Source of the DNA: Piper betle
Taxonomy: Eukaryota; Streptophyta; Magnoliopsida; Piperales; Piperaceae
Assembly (NCBI GenBank): GCA_033002965.1
Contig: JAURVB010014405.1
Location: 62,001-126,000 of the forward strand
Reading direction: 5' to 3'
Length of the DNA stretch: 64,000 bases
Shown here piece after piece: positions 24,009 through 36,359 of the stretch. The notes below the pieces were generated by a model, which saw nothing but the letters and a program-made list of their open reading frames with translations, did no database searches and was not told the origin of the DNA. Every line of letters begins with the position of its first letter. The first letter of the stretch is position 1. Position numbers and translations under genes: made by a program.

Positions 24009-24981
24009 AGGGGTAGACCACATTTTATTCCGAGTAAAAATATCTAAATAACTACAACTTTTCAAACATCACTTTTTATTATTGAAACAAAAAAAATTTG
24101 CGACAAAAATTTTCGTGAGATTTCATAAAAAATTTCCTTTTGCTACCAAATGGCATATCAGATCTAGATGGTATGGTTTTGGATAGACTTGTATTGATAG
24201 TTGGTTATTGTGACTGTGGATAAGGTTGTTGTAGCTGGTAATTGTTTAGGTTAATGTGAATATCACATTTTTTTAAAAAAAATGTTAGGGGAAGGAAAGT
24301 AGCTAGTCATGTAACTGTTGTGGCTCAAAATTTTGGTATATTTGGGACAATGTGTGCTGCCTTTTGTTAAAGCTAGCAGTGTTTTGCAGGAGGCGTCTGG
24401 TTTGAAGAATGAAGTTAATTCTCCTTTGTCTGATAAATGATCATCTTCTTCGTACACTTCACAAATGGGAGCACAAGCTATGGAAAAAGGTACATGTTTT
24501 ATTAAGGGGGCACTTAGTTTTGTATGGTGTTCATTGCTGTGGAGTTGGATGCTTTAAATCTTGGGCCTTGCATATTTTTGTACTTTTTGAAAGGTAATCT
24601 GTAGAAGATGGTTGTAAAGATTTCTTTCTCATTTGTTAATTATGTGGAAATTCAGTGAAAATGGTTGGTGTTTATTGTTTTTCCCTTGGACACTTCACGG
24701 AGAATGGTGCAGCTTGATTTGCTAGTTGTTAATATAATGCTCCTTTTCACTCTTTAAAGTGAGAAATTAGAGGACTTTCTGTGGTTTCTTGTTTCTCTTG
24801 TAGTTGGGATCGGATGTTTGGCTCACATAGTGGACCATTGTTTGAACAAGCTTTTAAACTCAATCAAAATACCTAATTCAAAGTCTGTAGTTTATGTTTC
24901 TAATATAGGAACAATGCTTAGACTGGTAATTAATGTTCACAAATCTTTGTCTGCTGTTGAGCTGCATAGTGTCATATTGAA

Positions 24982-25140
24982 AGGTCCCAAGCCCGGATAA
25001 AGGAGGAGGGTTGGCGTCAAGCGTTAGGAAGGGCATTCAGCTATAAAAAATTTTGCTATTTGTAATTGCGTGAATCCTAGTTTAGGGTCCATACCCCCGA
25101 CATCCTTTGGGTACCGGGCGGAAGAAGAAGAAGAAGAAAG
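24982..25140 (+). mobile_element. Probable RTE-type LINE 5' fragment
   Basis: A short G-rich stretch (GGTCCCAAGCCCGGATAAAG at about 24984, then GGGTACCGGGCGG near 25111) followed by a GAA run looks like the leader often seen before plant RTE endonuclease reading frames. No endonuclease or reverse transcriptase follows. The assignment rests on memory of that leader and would need a search. It lies in a bZIP intron. Confidence 0.35.
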
Positions 25141-28100
25141 TATGAATGGTTGTTGAACAATTTTGGCATGCCAAGGGAGAAGGTGTTGCTCAGGAATACA
25201 AATGCCATAAGCTTATAGAAAGAATGATGTTAACTGACAACATGAACTATAGAACTATAGAATAATGTAATGAATCATTTCACTTAAGCTTGAAGCTGAA
25301 CTTGGGTGTAATATGGGAACAATTGAATGGGATGACATGTAGGCTCCTGATTTATGGTGCTAGTTGAAAATGATATGAAGCTGGATAGATGCAGTAATGT
25401 AAGCTTTCCAAGCCTGCATCCCTTGTCTTCTTTTCAAACTTCTGGTGAACAATGAAATAAAGGACCTAGTATCTATTGCACATAAATGAAAATGTTTATC
25501 CTAAATGGAATGGAGACACGCTATGGTGTTTCCTTGCAACTTCTCTCATTGTGTATGTGGTTGCACTCTAGGAGGTGAATGATGTCACCATTATTTTATT
25601 GTCATTTGAAGCCCTATGAATATAATATGCAGGCAAGGCTGCAAAAAGGTGTTTACAAGGGCGCAACTTGGGCTTTATCCATTGCCATTGTTTTTGAATT
25701 TATATATTTTAATGACTTACATTCCTTACATTGGTTTAATAGACATTTTAACAAATGCGGGAGGTGAAGACCGGCTTATTCATCAGCACTTTGACTTCTC
25801 TTGTTGTGCTGTTTATATAGCATTTCATGGCAAGTAACAAAGACAACTTGTTCATCTTTGACTAAATGGAAATATCACGTTTGCAATTCAGAGAAATCTG
25901 TTGCATGTGTGACAACCAGAAATCGTATCTTACCAGATATGCAAAATCAGCCTAGCAATCAGACAAAGCCTACTGCTAGTTGCTCCTCCGGAGAGCAGTC
26001 AGATGATGACGAGGTTAAGGCAGAAGATGAGACAACTGGGCTTATGGATCCTGCTCATGTGAGGTGTGTACGAAGGTACTCATAGGAAGTAGGAAATGTG
26101 CTGCATTTATTAGTCTATTAATAATGCTTAAAAGAATTTGAATTTTTCATTCTTTTGTTTAAAGCACCAAAAATTTATAGTGAGTGGCCTTTTCTACATC
26201 CTTCTTGTTTTTAATTACTGTTTTATTAGTTCAGGATGATTTCAAATAGAGAATCTGCTAGAAGATATCGGTGGAGGAAACAAGCACATCTTAGTGAGCT
26301 AGAAGTTCAGGTCAATTCCTTTTTATTTTTCTTCTAGAGACAAGATATTCTTTCTTTAGAAAAAACATGTCAGGCAAAGAAAAAATTGTAGTAATTAGCT
26401 ATTTTTAACTGGATTTTTTGACGACATAGATCTTCTGCTACCAGTAGACTTAAAATTTGACCTGAAAGTGATGAAATCCTTTAAAGTATAAAGGTGACAT
26501 ATGGTACCACATGCACCTTCTTCATTTGTTTACTTCAACTTCGATGAAGAAGAAGAAGATAAATGATAAAAAACTATAACTAAAGCAACTTAGAACTAGA
26601 AAGTTAACTTTATTTATTCCATTGATGTAAATGGCTCAAAAGCCTACAATGTGCTGCATTTATAAAAAGTTAACATCTTCCTAGTTCAAGTAGAAGCATA
26701 GAAGTAAATAAAACATAAACCTCTAATATGAAAACAACTAAATAAGACTCAACAAGAATAGGTAACAACTTTTAATGCAACTAGAAACTCATAAACTACA
26801 CTTCTAATATAATTAGGAAACTTGAAATTAATAAACTACAATAAATAGAATGTTTTCTGTTATCAGAAAATAATTACAGACATTTGTGTTGGGTATTTTC
26901 CTAATGCAGCCCAGTCAATTAATCTGAGGCACTGAAATTATCCTAATTGCCTCAATGTACGTTCATTAACTCATGCTCACGGACATGTTGTACACACTTT
27001 GGCATATGCTTTATTATCACTCATAATTAATTAAATCTTTAAAGGGTGGAAATGAGCTGCATAGAATGATGTTATTTAAAGATTAGTCCTTGTGATTTTT
27101 CCGGTCCACATCATTGCTAAGCAGTTGATAATTATAGTGCCAAATCTTTCATCCAAGCTTTAGGCGCAAAGGACTCATTATCATCTTCTTCATGGGGAGA
27201 TCGTTTTACTTTGCATAACTCAATCTTTGTTGATGCCTAGACCATTAAGCTTTATGTAGGTACTGAACTTATTGCAGTCCTGGTGGCATACTACTTAGCA
27301 GAATTGGTGTTGAAGGGCAGGGCTGAGAAGCAAGCATATATCAGTCCGATTTGTCTATGCTTATACAATCAAGATGTGTACAAGATTTGGATGCTTACTG
27401 CTTGATTGTCAGTGTTTACATTACTTGAAGTGGAGACACTCATCCAAACTCCAGTGTGGCATTCAGTTTCTCCCAAGGATGAGATAACATCTGAGGGGAT
27501 TGATTGACTTTTCCTCTGCACAATTCCCACTTTCGTAAAGATGACTGTTTCTTCATTTTGCTAGGGTGTAATCTGTCTTGTTTCAATTCTTTTCAGCTGT
27601 CAGAATTTCATTTATGAGAGTTTTGACATAGAAATTGGTTGATTTTGTTTGGCAGTCAATGCAAATTACTCGCATTCAACCCTAAGTATTATTATCATGT
27701 TAAATCTAGTTTCAAGTTAATTTGAACTTGTACCTCGGACATTTTTTAATCAAGTATTATTTTCTTTGGTTTTGCATGTTTCTCAGTTGAGAGTTGAAAA
27801 CTCTTCATTGCTGAAGCGTTTGACTGATGTGAGCCAAAAGTTCAATGAAGCTGCTTTGGATAACAGAATCTTGAAAGTAGATGTTGAAACACTCAGAGCA
27901 AAGGTCTGATTGCGAAAAGCTTGTCTCACTGTAAAATGGCTATCAACTTCTGTTTAGAATCTTAAAAGCATGCTTATTTCAGGTAAAAATGGCTGAAGAC
28001 ACTGTCAAGAGAGTGACAGGAGCTAATCCATTGTTTCCAACCCTCATGGTATTTTACCCATTACAATGCCTTTCACTGGCAGTCCATTTGAACTCACAGA

Positions 28101-29533
28101 TGCTATTGTCCCTTCTGTTCTGGAAGATCATGAGCATTTTTCCCAGTCAACAAACGATCTCATTCTAAACATGCCTGACATTGCTCCCAGCCATGTAGTT
28201 GATGACGTCCAAAATCATGGAGATAAGACAGGCTGATCTGCATCGATGCAGCGGCTCGCCAGTTCGGAACATCAGCATAAACGTATTCATGCTGAAGGAA
28301 GCCCTCGTGGTATTGCAGTGGGATGATGGATGAAGCCCAGAATTTTATATATTTTTTAAAATTTTAATTAACTTATTCTATAATCCAAGTGTAGTTAAAA
28401 TTCAATTATATATTATCTATATAAACTTCAAAGTCTAAGGCTTGACTTAACAGTAGTTTCGATGAACGATTGAATAATGACGTACGTGAGAGAAAGGACT
28501 TTGGGGTTGACTTCTCATGAAGTGGCATAAATTCAAATTCTTAGGAGTTTTAGTTGGAGAGTGACCGAAGAGAGCTTCTAAACTCGTGAAGGATGACTAT
28601 CTTTTGTTCTTGAATTGATTTGACTATTGTTTTGTCGGTGGGCTCTTTCTGGATTGCATTGTACCACCGGGGAATGACCTAAGAACCGATCCACCAAAAC
28701 AATAGTTAAAATTGGGATTTGATTATAAATCTTCTTATTACTATAAGATTGTTTTGAAGGTGTGTCCTTGATTGCATATTATTGTCCTCAATCTTATTTC
28801 TGGTGTGAGATTGTTGCTTATTTGCATAGAATGTAATTGAGTTGTGTTTGTAGGTATTTTTGTTTGGAGACATGGACAAAGTTTTGACTTTTGTGATTTT
28901 ATTTGGGGATTTGAATGGGATGGACTACATGGGAGGAAACCATTTTATCAAATTTTTCAGAGGCTAGTCAGATTTGTGAGTTATGTGGGTGGGGAGTATG
29001 ACGGGAAAGAATTTACAGTGTTCGTACTTATTCTTGTAATACGTGGAAAAAGGCAGGAATACATGGTAGAGGTAGATGATGAGGTAAGCTTTCTATTTGT
29101 TATCAGATTTGCACGGAGAGGTGAGGTTAAAAATCTTAGCATATATACCATGCTAAAACCCAGGCCTGCTAGATTATTGAGAGAAGATGATGTTGGCCAA
29201 GACAAATGGAAGTGGTCAATGAAAACATTGATGCAATTAAGGCAGTGGATGATGAAGATAATGATGGAATGAACTTAGATGAAGAGGAGGAAAAGAAGAG
29301 GAGTGTATAGTGTGTGGCTAGGAGATGCGTGAGTAAATGGACATAATCGTGTATATTTGGATATGTACAAGGTTAATTTAGATTAATTGATTCGGTTGTA
29401 CTAGGATGATCCATGGTAAGCAGATATCTGAGACCATGTGCATCTCCAACCACCTTTGTCGATGGTACCTTGGAGTCGAAGCCGTATGAGAGGGTGGGCA
29501 ATGAACATGCTATTGAGGTAGATGAACATGGTC

Positions 29534-29900
29534 CTGTGACAAGTAGAGAATGCTTGACGATGGTGTTGCAAAGGTGAGTTGTAACTTCCATTGATAATAT
29601 CATATAGATCAAACATGTCATTGGTGACCACGTATATGTTAACGATATAGTTCGACTATGTACATCGTATGTGACAATGAAGGTGTACATTCACCTTTGT
29701 TGGTCGAGGAACGTACTGGTTTGGTCAACGTACATAATGCTGTGACAAGTGGAGAAGGCAGGGCATTGGTGTTGCATAGGTGACATGCAGATTCCATTGA
29801 TAGTGTCATGTAGGTCAAAATTATGTCATTGATGAATAAGTTTGTTAACGGTATGCATGTACATAGCATGCGACAATGAAGGTATACAACTACCTCAACT
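29534..29900. repeat. 206-bp diverged tandem duplication in the MULE
   Basis: CTGTGACAAGTAGAGAA at 29534 recurs as CTGTGACAAGTGGAGAA at 29740, followed in both by TTCCATTGATA, GTTAACG and GACAATGAAGGT in the same order. The copies have diverged by many substitutions and small indels. Confidence 0.75.
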
Positions 29901-30878
29901 TGTTGATGAAACGGTTGATGGAAACTCCGAGGAGGAAGTGTGTGCAAAGAACTTGCACACAGAATGGAGAGATGGCAATTTTGTCCAAGATGAAGCAGAC
30001 ATAGAAGCACCTTGTATGTTGGCCAATAACAGTCTTGTAAATGCAATTGAAGTCACAACTATCGTACGAGTTGGGAAGAACTGGAGTAAGGCATTTGATC
30101 CACTTCCACGGCGGTCGATGAAAGTAAAGAAGGGGATGTGATTGAAGGACCGGAGGAGCCACCTATCTTTGAGTGGCTACAAGTTGGGGCAGGGTTCAAG
30201 AGCATGGAGGACTTCAGATTAGTCCCGAGTGATACAATTATAAAAAGTCAGTATGAAGTTGTAAAAGAGGAGTCGAAGAAGAGGACATGCATTTCGGTGT
30301 GTAAAATCGCATTGCCCTTTGAAGGTTAGAGAAACTATCATAGCTGGTTGGGTGAGGGTAACACGATGATGTGGTGAACACACTTGTGGATATTTGAAGC
30401 TGGGCAGGGATCATGTGATGGAAACAACAAAATGGGTAGCAAACAAGGCTAAAGGACTCTACAACGACAAGTGACATGTCTCAACCAAGAGGATAATGTT
30501 ATTAGTCAACAAGTCTTGGGGTGTGGTACCAAGTTATTGGAAGTGTCGCAAGGCAAAAGAGATGCTAGTTGATCGGCTTGAGGGCACTCATGACTCATCC
30601 TTTGGAATCCTCAAGCCTATGGGATTAAGATTGCACGTATTAATCTAGGTGACTTGCACGGAGAACTAATGTCATTAATAGATTCACTTTGAGTAATACT
30701 AATGTCATTAATGGTATAAACATGTGTATTACAATGCGCTGTCCTTCAGGAAGTGTATTGACGGTGCTGAGGAGATTAGAAGTATTGTGGTCGGGGGAAA
30801 TGAATTTGATCATATTTTATGGATGTTTGGACCCTGTGTTAGGGCATACCAAAACACTTGGTCATTGTTGACAACTGA

Positions 30879-31196
30879 TGGGACACATGTGTTGGACAAA
30901 TACCTTGGCACTCTGTTGGTGGCTTGCGCGCTGGCCAAGGATAATAAATTGTAGCCTGTTGTGTTGTCGACGGGAATGAGAAGATCGAAATATGGATTCT
31001 TGAGTCTTGTTCATGATCACGTCCTCACACATCCTGGTTAATGGGATACACTTGTTGGACAAATGCCCTGGGACCCTGACGACACAACAATAAATTGTAG
31101 CTTGTTGTGTTTGTCGTCGTGGAAAATGAGAAGATTGAAATGTAGATGTGGTTCCTGAATCTTGTTCATGATCGCGTCCTCACACATCCTGGGGAG
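30879..31196. repeat. 163-bp diverged tandem duplication across the MULE catalytic region
   Basis: GGGACACATGTGTTGGACAA (30880) recurs as GGGATACACTTGTTGGACAA (31043). Both are followed by AATAAATTGTAGC, TTGTTGTGTT-like sequence, GAATGAGAAGAT and TCGTCCTCACACATCCTGG-like ends. The duplication repeats part of the transposase core. Confidence 0.85.
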
Positions 31197-31539
31197 AGCG
31201 AATACCAGCCGACGACAATATTATCGGACAAGCAAAAGGGAACAGGGGTTGCTACTAGCAGTCAAGGATGTCCTACCTAAAACGGTGCATGAATTTTGCA
31301 TAGAAGCATATGGAGGCCAATTTGCAGCTCTTCTTGAAGGATGCATGCCGACATTTGAATTTGCCGAGGGCGGCATCAACTAACAGGGAGGGCTAGTACG
31401 ATGCTGCAATCGATAGGATGAAGAAGCATAAACTAGTAGTGGAGGCATGGCTGAACGACAGACCACCTCAAAATTGGTCTAATGCACACTTTCCGGAGAG
31501 CAGTACAGTCAAATTGAAGATAATCTAATCCATGGCTCC

Positions 31540-34330
31540 ATAAATATTTGCAAGCATACATTTTATTATTTGGATGTGTCCTCTAGCCTCTCCTTCACCT
31601 TCTTCTGTCATCTCATCTCTTGCCAATTAGACAGACAACAACAGTTGGACGAGAATTTGATGGGCAACTTATATTCGCGGATTAAGTCAGCTGCAATATG
31701 TAGCTGAATGTACTTTTGATATCCGTTTGTGTCACATTCATAACCTTTCGATAGGTGTATGTATTGGCGAACATGATCACAAATATGGCGCTATCGACTG
31801 AGTTTTCCCTACAAACAGTTTTTGCTTACTTTGTGCAATTCCCACCTCCAAGAAAATCCAGGTTGGACGACCTCCCGTGCCTCCATTTCCTTTTTCAACT
31901 CTTTACACTACTGCGTTCACATTGGTCAGGTACATTAGTGTTTTCATAAAGCGTAGGAAATAGAATCCTTTGGCAAAACTTGCCCATTCCTGCAGGGAAA
32001 TCTTGCATGGCTTAGTCGTTCGTCTGGCCCCCTTCGATGACAAATATGCTTGAGCATACCCGCGAAGGAAATTCTTGCAAGGATATCCGCCTCAAAGCAA
32101 CCACCATCAAGCATGTCATAGCTTGTAGAGAGTTCCTCATGACGATTATGAATGATGTGCAGGTACGCCATTACTTTCTACAAAGAGGAATTTGTACGAA
32201 TGAATTGCATATACGAGTGAAGTGCCAGAAAGCCACATCAATGACATGAGCTCGAAACAACGAGAGCCAGTAATGACATGACATTTATACTCTGCACGTC
32301 AACCAATAAATCACATGAATGACATGAGTTGAAACTACGAAATTCATCAAGGACATGGCATCCAAACTCTGCATATTTCACTGATGACATGAATGACGCC
32401 TAACATACTACTGAGTGGATATGCTGCTCTTGGACAACCTGCATAATTTGGGTTCAACTAACGTTGATTGTTACTGGTGCTTCTCCCTTCCTGGCCACTC
32501 AACATGAAGTAGTAGACTATGTCATCCTTGTCCACTACAATAAGTTTGGACGGCCGGCATCCAGTTGAAACTTCAATAGCTAAGTGGTTGAGTACAGGGT
32601 CTGCGCAAGGCTCGTCCTTTTTGTTGTTTGCGGGGTTTCCTCGACAAAATCATCGTCACCATTATCTTCCATTGCCTATCCCTCCCTCGATCAGTCAAAG
32701 CCTTAACTCGTGCTTCTAATGTCTTAATCCTCAATCTATTTTTCACACTTGCCAACACCAGTGTCAAATTTCCCCATCCAGACCATCCTTGACATTAATG
32801 ACGTTGACAAGAACTTTTCATGTCATTAATGACCTTCGATAATATTTTCACCTCCTAGACAACTACAGCTACATCTTCCATACTGACGAGAACATTTGCA
32901 TCTCATATTGCAGACATAACTTGCTCGCATTCTGTACGGGTGTTGAGGATGTTTCCAGCACCTCCTTTGACTTTGCAAGGCTTGAACCGGCCTAACCACC
33001 TCTTAAACTTTGGAACTCCTGGGATATTAACTTTGGCAGCCCATATCCTCGTGTGTTTATATAACCACACCTGCAGACATGATAATTACAAAATGACTTC
33101 CACAAATTTGTCAAATATGCAAAAATTGAAAATAAGAGATGTCATTACCTATACGCAAAGGTGGCCAATGCTAGCATGCCCTCCCTTTGCCTAACGCCTG
33201 CCAACGCTGCGACCTTGCCAATATAGTGAACCAAGAATGAGTGGCTGCTTGAGCCCATTTGTACTTTGTCTCAACGGACAAATCTAGAACCATGTCACAC
33301 AAGAATCCCGAACAAAGTTCGTTCGTGATAGGAAACGGGACACTACTAAAAATATGCAAAGCATATAATCACATTGCATCATCAACATTGTCCAATATAG
33401 TCTTGTTGTTAAGCCGATCCTTCTTAAAATCCATGCCTACCTAGTTACACAAGTATCTCTTGATCTCTCCATGGAAGAACCTATCCTCATTAGGCAGACC
33501 GGTGATTGTGATAACATCATCGACACAGAAGGGGAGGAGATGGCTCCTGAGCTTGAACCTGTCCAACCCACCTTCGAGGAACCAACATTTGAGCATGTAT
33601 TCATTCTATCAACCCGGGTTGGAAGTTAAATTTGTCATGGTCTTCAATTTGCAAAATGGAAATGCCATGATTGTTGTCTTATGACATTCTTGAAGGGGAG
33701 ATTAGCTAAATTGCTAAGCTGCTTGGTGGTGCAAGGCACACTGAGGACAATGTCCATCCTCTGGATTTGATCCATTTTTCACGACTGAATCACATCAATG
33801 ACATACATAATTATACACCGAGAAGGTAACATAATTAACATGAAAACTGACATTAACATCAATGACATGACGACACAAATAACATGATACCGGAAATACA
33901 ACATGAACGACATAAATACATCCATGACATCCGTTATTACATCTGCGAACCGTACACATCCAATTGGAAAGACAACTTTTTTCATGGCTTCATAAATTAC
34001 ACCCATTAACATGTACAAATTTATTACATATGGATGAATCATATCAATGACATGGCTACACACAAAGAAGATATCATTGCATGGGAACTCACGTCAACAA
34101 CATCCCAAAACTTTAACAACATTAATGACATAGTTAAACATTTCACCAAAATTATAATACCTTCCTTCTTTATGTTTTTAGTGGATTTTGTCTTCCACTT
34201 TGAACCCTTAAAAATTTTCATCTTTCTTTCCATCTCCTTCTCACCTCCACTTACAAATATATCAAATGCTATGCTACAATGACATCATTTAACACCACCA
34301 ATGACGTTAGACACGAGATTCGTCAACATA
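31540..34330. other. Non-coding tract with dispersed AATGACAT motif
   Basis: This AT-rich tract shows about 14 scattered copies of (ATC)AATGACAT(G) or its complement, for example near 32243, 32271, 32313, 32794, 32824, 33795, 33862, 34045, 34123, 34279 and 34302. Two more lie in the MULE near 30669 and 30710. On the reverse strand at 33171-33359 a fragment (SSVPFPITNELCSG, WAQAATHSW) faintly resembles the DUF1985/plant-mobile-domain proteins carried by some MULEs, at low confidence. The tract may be the interior of the same decayed MULE. Confidence 0.45.
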
Positions 34331-35098
34331 CGTCTCATTGCTTTCTCTTGCCGACGTTTCCCCTTCACATCCTCATATTCGTTTCAGTGACCAACCTTGG
34401 CCGCTGATCAAGGGTAGAAACTTGGCCCGGCTCCATGTACTGGACCAATTGGCCTTTTCTTCACCCCACCTTCCTCCCTCGAAAGATTGCAAAAAACAAT
34501 TTATCCAATCTATCCGTATATTAAATCCCAAAATTTTCCAAGCCTAATACATATCAACCTATTCCACGCCAATCATACAAGATCAACATAAAATATTTTG
34601 TTAATCATATTTGAACCCAAAATAAATAACGACCAAGACTACACCAAAAGCACAAGGCCGAGCAAGGAACGAGCAAGGCCGTGACCTCGGCGGCAAGAAC
34701 GTCAAGAGCAGTCGCCGAGCAAGGCGGCGAAGCAAGTGATCAAAGCGAGATGGAAGAAGCCATGTCAAATAGAGGAGATGTAAGAGGGAACGAAGAAGCC
34801 ATGTCGAGAAGCATGGTTCAATCAAGTACTGAAACACCCATCAATCAAGTTTTAAAATTTATTGAACCAATGACATTTCACTTATCAGTCACCCTCTACC
34901 ACGTTGAAATTCCCACCAATACCATATCAACTAATTCAGCCACCCTTACAAACAAATTTTCTCTAATATCTATCTATTATTTCCATAGAACAGTTTCACT
35001 TTTCAAATTGTGTAAAATAAAAACACCCATCTACCTTAGCCTACACATTCAATGTTGGTCTTAGCATAAGTATACCCAGGTAGTTTTGCTTAGAGATA
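34331..35098. other. Intergenic stretch, no feature seen
   Basis: Mixed-composition sequence. A G/A-rich patch at 34640-34810 gives a short frame with no recognisable domain. Confidence 0.4.
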
Positions 35099-36041
35099 AT
35101 GTCTAGAAACGTTGAATGCGAAGATTTGGCCTTCAACGCACTTGCTAGACTTTTAAGTTATTATTTTAGTAAGGAGTTAATTGCCGGTGGTGGAGATGTT
35201 CAAATTTCAATTGTTTCAAATCATATATCATCTTCCCATGTCCCTGTAAAAACCAGAGCCAAGTGTGTTGAAATACTAGAGAATCTGTCTTCTCATTTAT
35301 GCGGAGGGAAACAAGTCTTGATTTGGAGGCAATAGCTACTAATTTATTGTCCTTCTTGCACAGCAACCCTCCGTTGAATATAACCATGAGAAAACCTGCT
35401 TTATGTGCATTGCTTGGAATTTATAATGCCGGGTTCAAGTGATGTTGAAGGGTCGCAAGTTGTAATGGTGTTTCATAGTCCTTCCATTAATTGAGAATAA
35501 CATTTCAGAAATTCGTCTCTCTAAAATTTTTTCATCATGAACTGGAGGGCATATCCAATTTTCTTCTTGTTCCCAGGAGACTACGTGCCTTCATAAACTT
35601 TCTCGGGAATGACTCTAATGCTGATGTGCAAGCAGGATTGTTGGCTAATCTTCTGAAGTCAGATGTAGTTTTGATTGAATCAATTGGATTAAAACTTGGA
35701 ACTTCTAAAGCCAAAAAAAATGCACCTGTTACTCTCTTTCGTATTATTGAAATGCAGAGGAGGGTAGTGGAGTTGTGTGCTTATCCTCATCTGGTTACTT
35801 TTCTCAAGTCGAACAGTATGATCTTCAAGGCAATATCAGCTTCTTTATTAGAATGCTTGTCTCTGAATTCTTATGCATAACCATAGGAAGCTGGTGTTTT
35901 GGACGGTCCCAAGTATCTCTTTAAGAGATTCATGGAGAAAGAAGAGGTTTTAGGACTTCCAGAGAAAGTTTTTACAAGCATAGATTTGGCTGCGATCCAT
36001 GGTGCACATTTAAAATTGATAAAGAGAAAATGCCTTCATTA
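35099..36041 (+). pseudogene. U-box/ARM-repeat protein (PUB43/44-like) 3' fragment
   Basis: Three pieces in different frames resemble the C-terminal ARM-repeat half of plant U-box E3 ligases. The first is 35099-35330 (ARLLSYYFSKELIAGGG, AKCVEILENLSSHLCGG). The second is about 35491-35880 (LLVPRRLRAFINFLGND, DVQAGLLANLLKSD, QRRVVELCAYPHLVTFLKS). The third is about 35885-36041 (EAGVLDGP, LPEKVFTS). The order matches the family, whose ARM repeats bind substrates for ubiquitination. The N-terminal U-box is absent. There are stops at 35333 and 35878 and frame changes between the pieces. It is a truncated pseudogene; the exact subfamily is inferred from motif memory only. Confidence 0.55.
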
Positions 36042-36359
36042 GAGGCATTTCATCAATATTTTGTACTTGCAGTCCCTTTTCATCTCCTTTTCTCCTTCAA
36101 TTTCTACCCTTTTTCTTTCACTTTTCTGTCATTTTTTGAACTTGGCTCATAGATTATATTGTTCACCTTTTTTTTTGTCAAAGTGACTTCATATCATTAA
36201 AGGAAGAGAATTGAGGACAAAAGATGAGTCCGGGTGAGGCCAGTCAACCCAACTCTAGCAGAATTATCAAGATTATGCACAAACACATTATTACAACAAG
36301 CAAACCAAGCAAAGGTTACACCCTTCTTTTACAAATAACCTTCAGTCTATGTATGACAG

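Larger units (their letters stand above)
23017..28326 (+). pseudogene. Group C bZIP transcription factor, multiply disabled
   Basis: Probable exons are 23017-23289, 24390-24489, 25892-26075, 26235-26310, 27787-27903 and 27983-28326, with intron phases that agree across the exons. Exon 1 carries the conserved N-terminal RSSSEWAFEWFLREA. Exon 3 has SDDDE and MDP before the basic region. Exon 4 holds the basic region (MISNRESARRYRWRKQAHL), keeping the N-x7-R signature. Exons 5 and 6 give the leucine zipper ([12 protein letters not shown] to VKRVTGANPLF). The layout fits the Opaque2/CPRF2-like group C, which bind ACGT elements as dimers. Lesions: in-frame TGA at 24438, an expected acceptor reading CAT instead of CAG before 27778, a frame change in the last exon near 28040, and TGA at 28234 before a conserved-looking tail (SASMQRLASSEH). 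The start is uncertain: the usual N-terminal motif is not visible upstream. Family and decay are confident; exon edges less so. Confidence 0.85.
28844..31530 (+). pseudogene. Decayed Mutator-like (MULE) transposase
   Basis: Fragments in several frames follow the MULE transposase order. At 28980-29160 is an N-terminal-like region. At 30160-30300 is a MuDR-type DNA-binding region (EWLQVGAGFKSMEDFRL). At 30535-30610 is YWKCRKAKEMLVDRLEGTHD. At about 30860-30950 is the DDE-core segment TDGTHVLDKYLGTLLVACAL, with the first catalytic Asp. At 31200-31300 are SDKQKG-like and LLLAVKDVLP segments in different frames. At 31400-31510 is MKKHKLVVEAWLNDRPPQNW. Stops and shifts separate them, so the element cannot encode transposase. 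No CCHC or SWIM zinc finger and no terminal inverted repeats were found. Two internal tandem duplications (periods 206 and 163 bp) add to the decay. Confidence 0.75.

Noticed and set aside
29373..30162. Reverse-strand frames over the MULE
   Set aside because: They are antisense shadows of the degenerate transposase region with no domain of their own.
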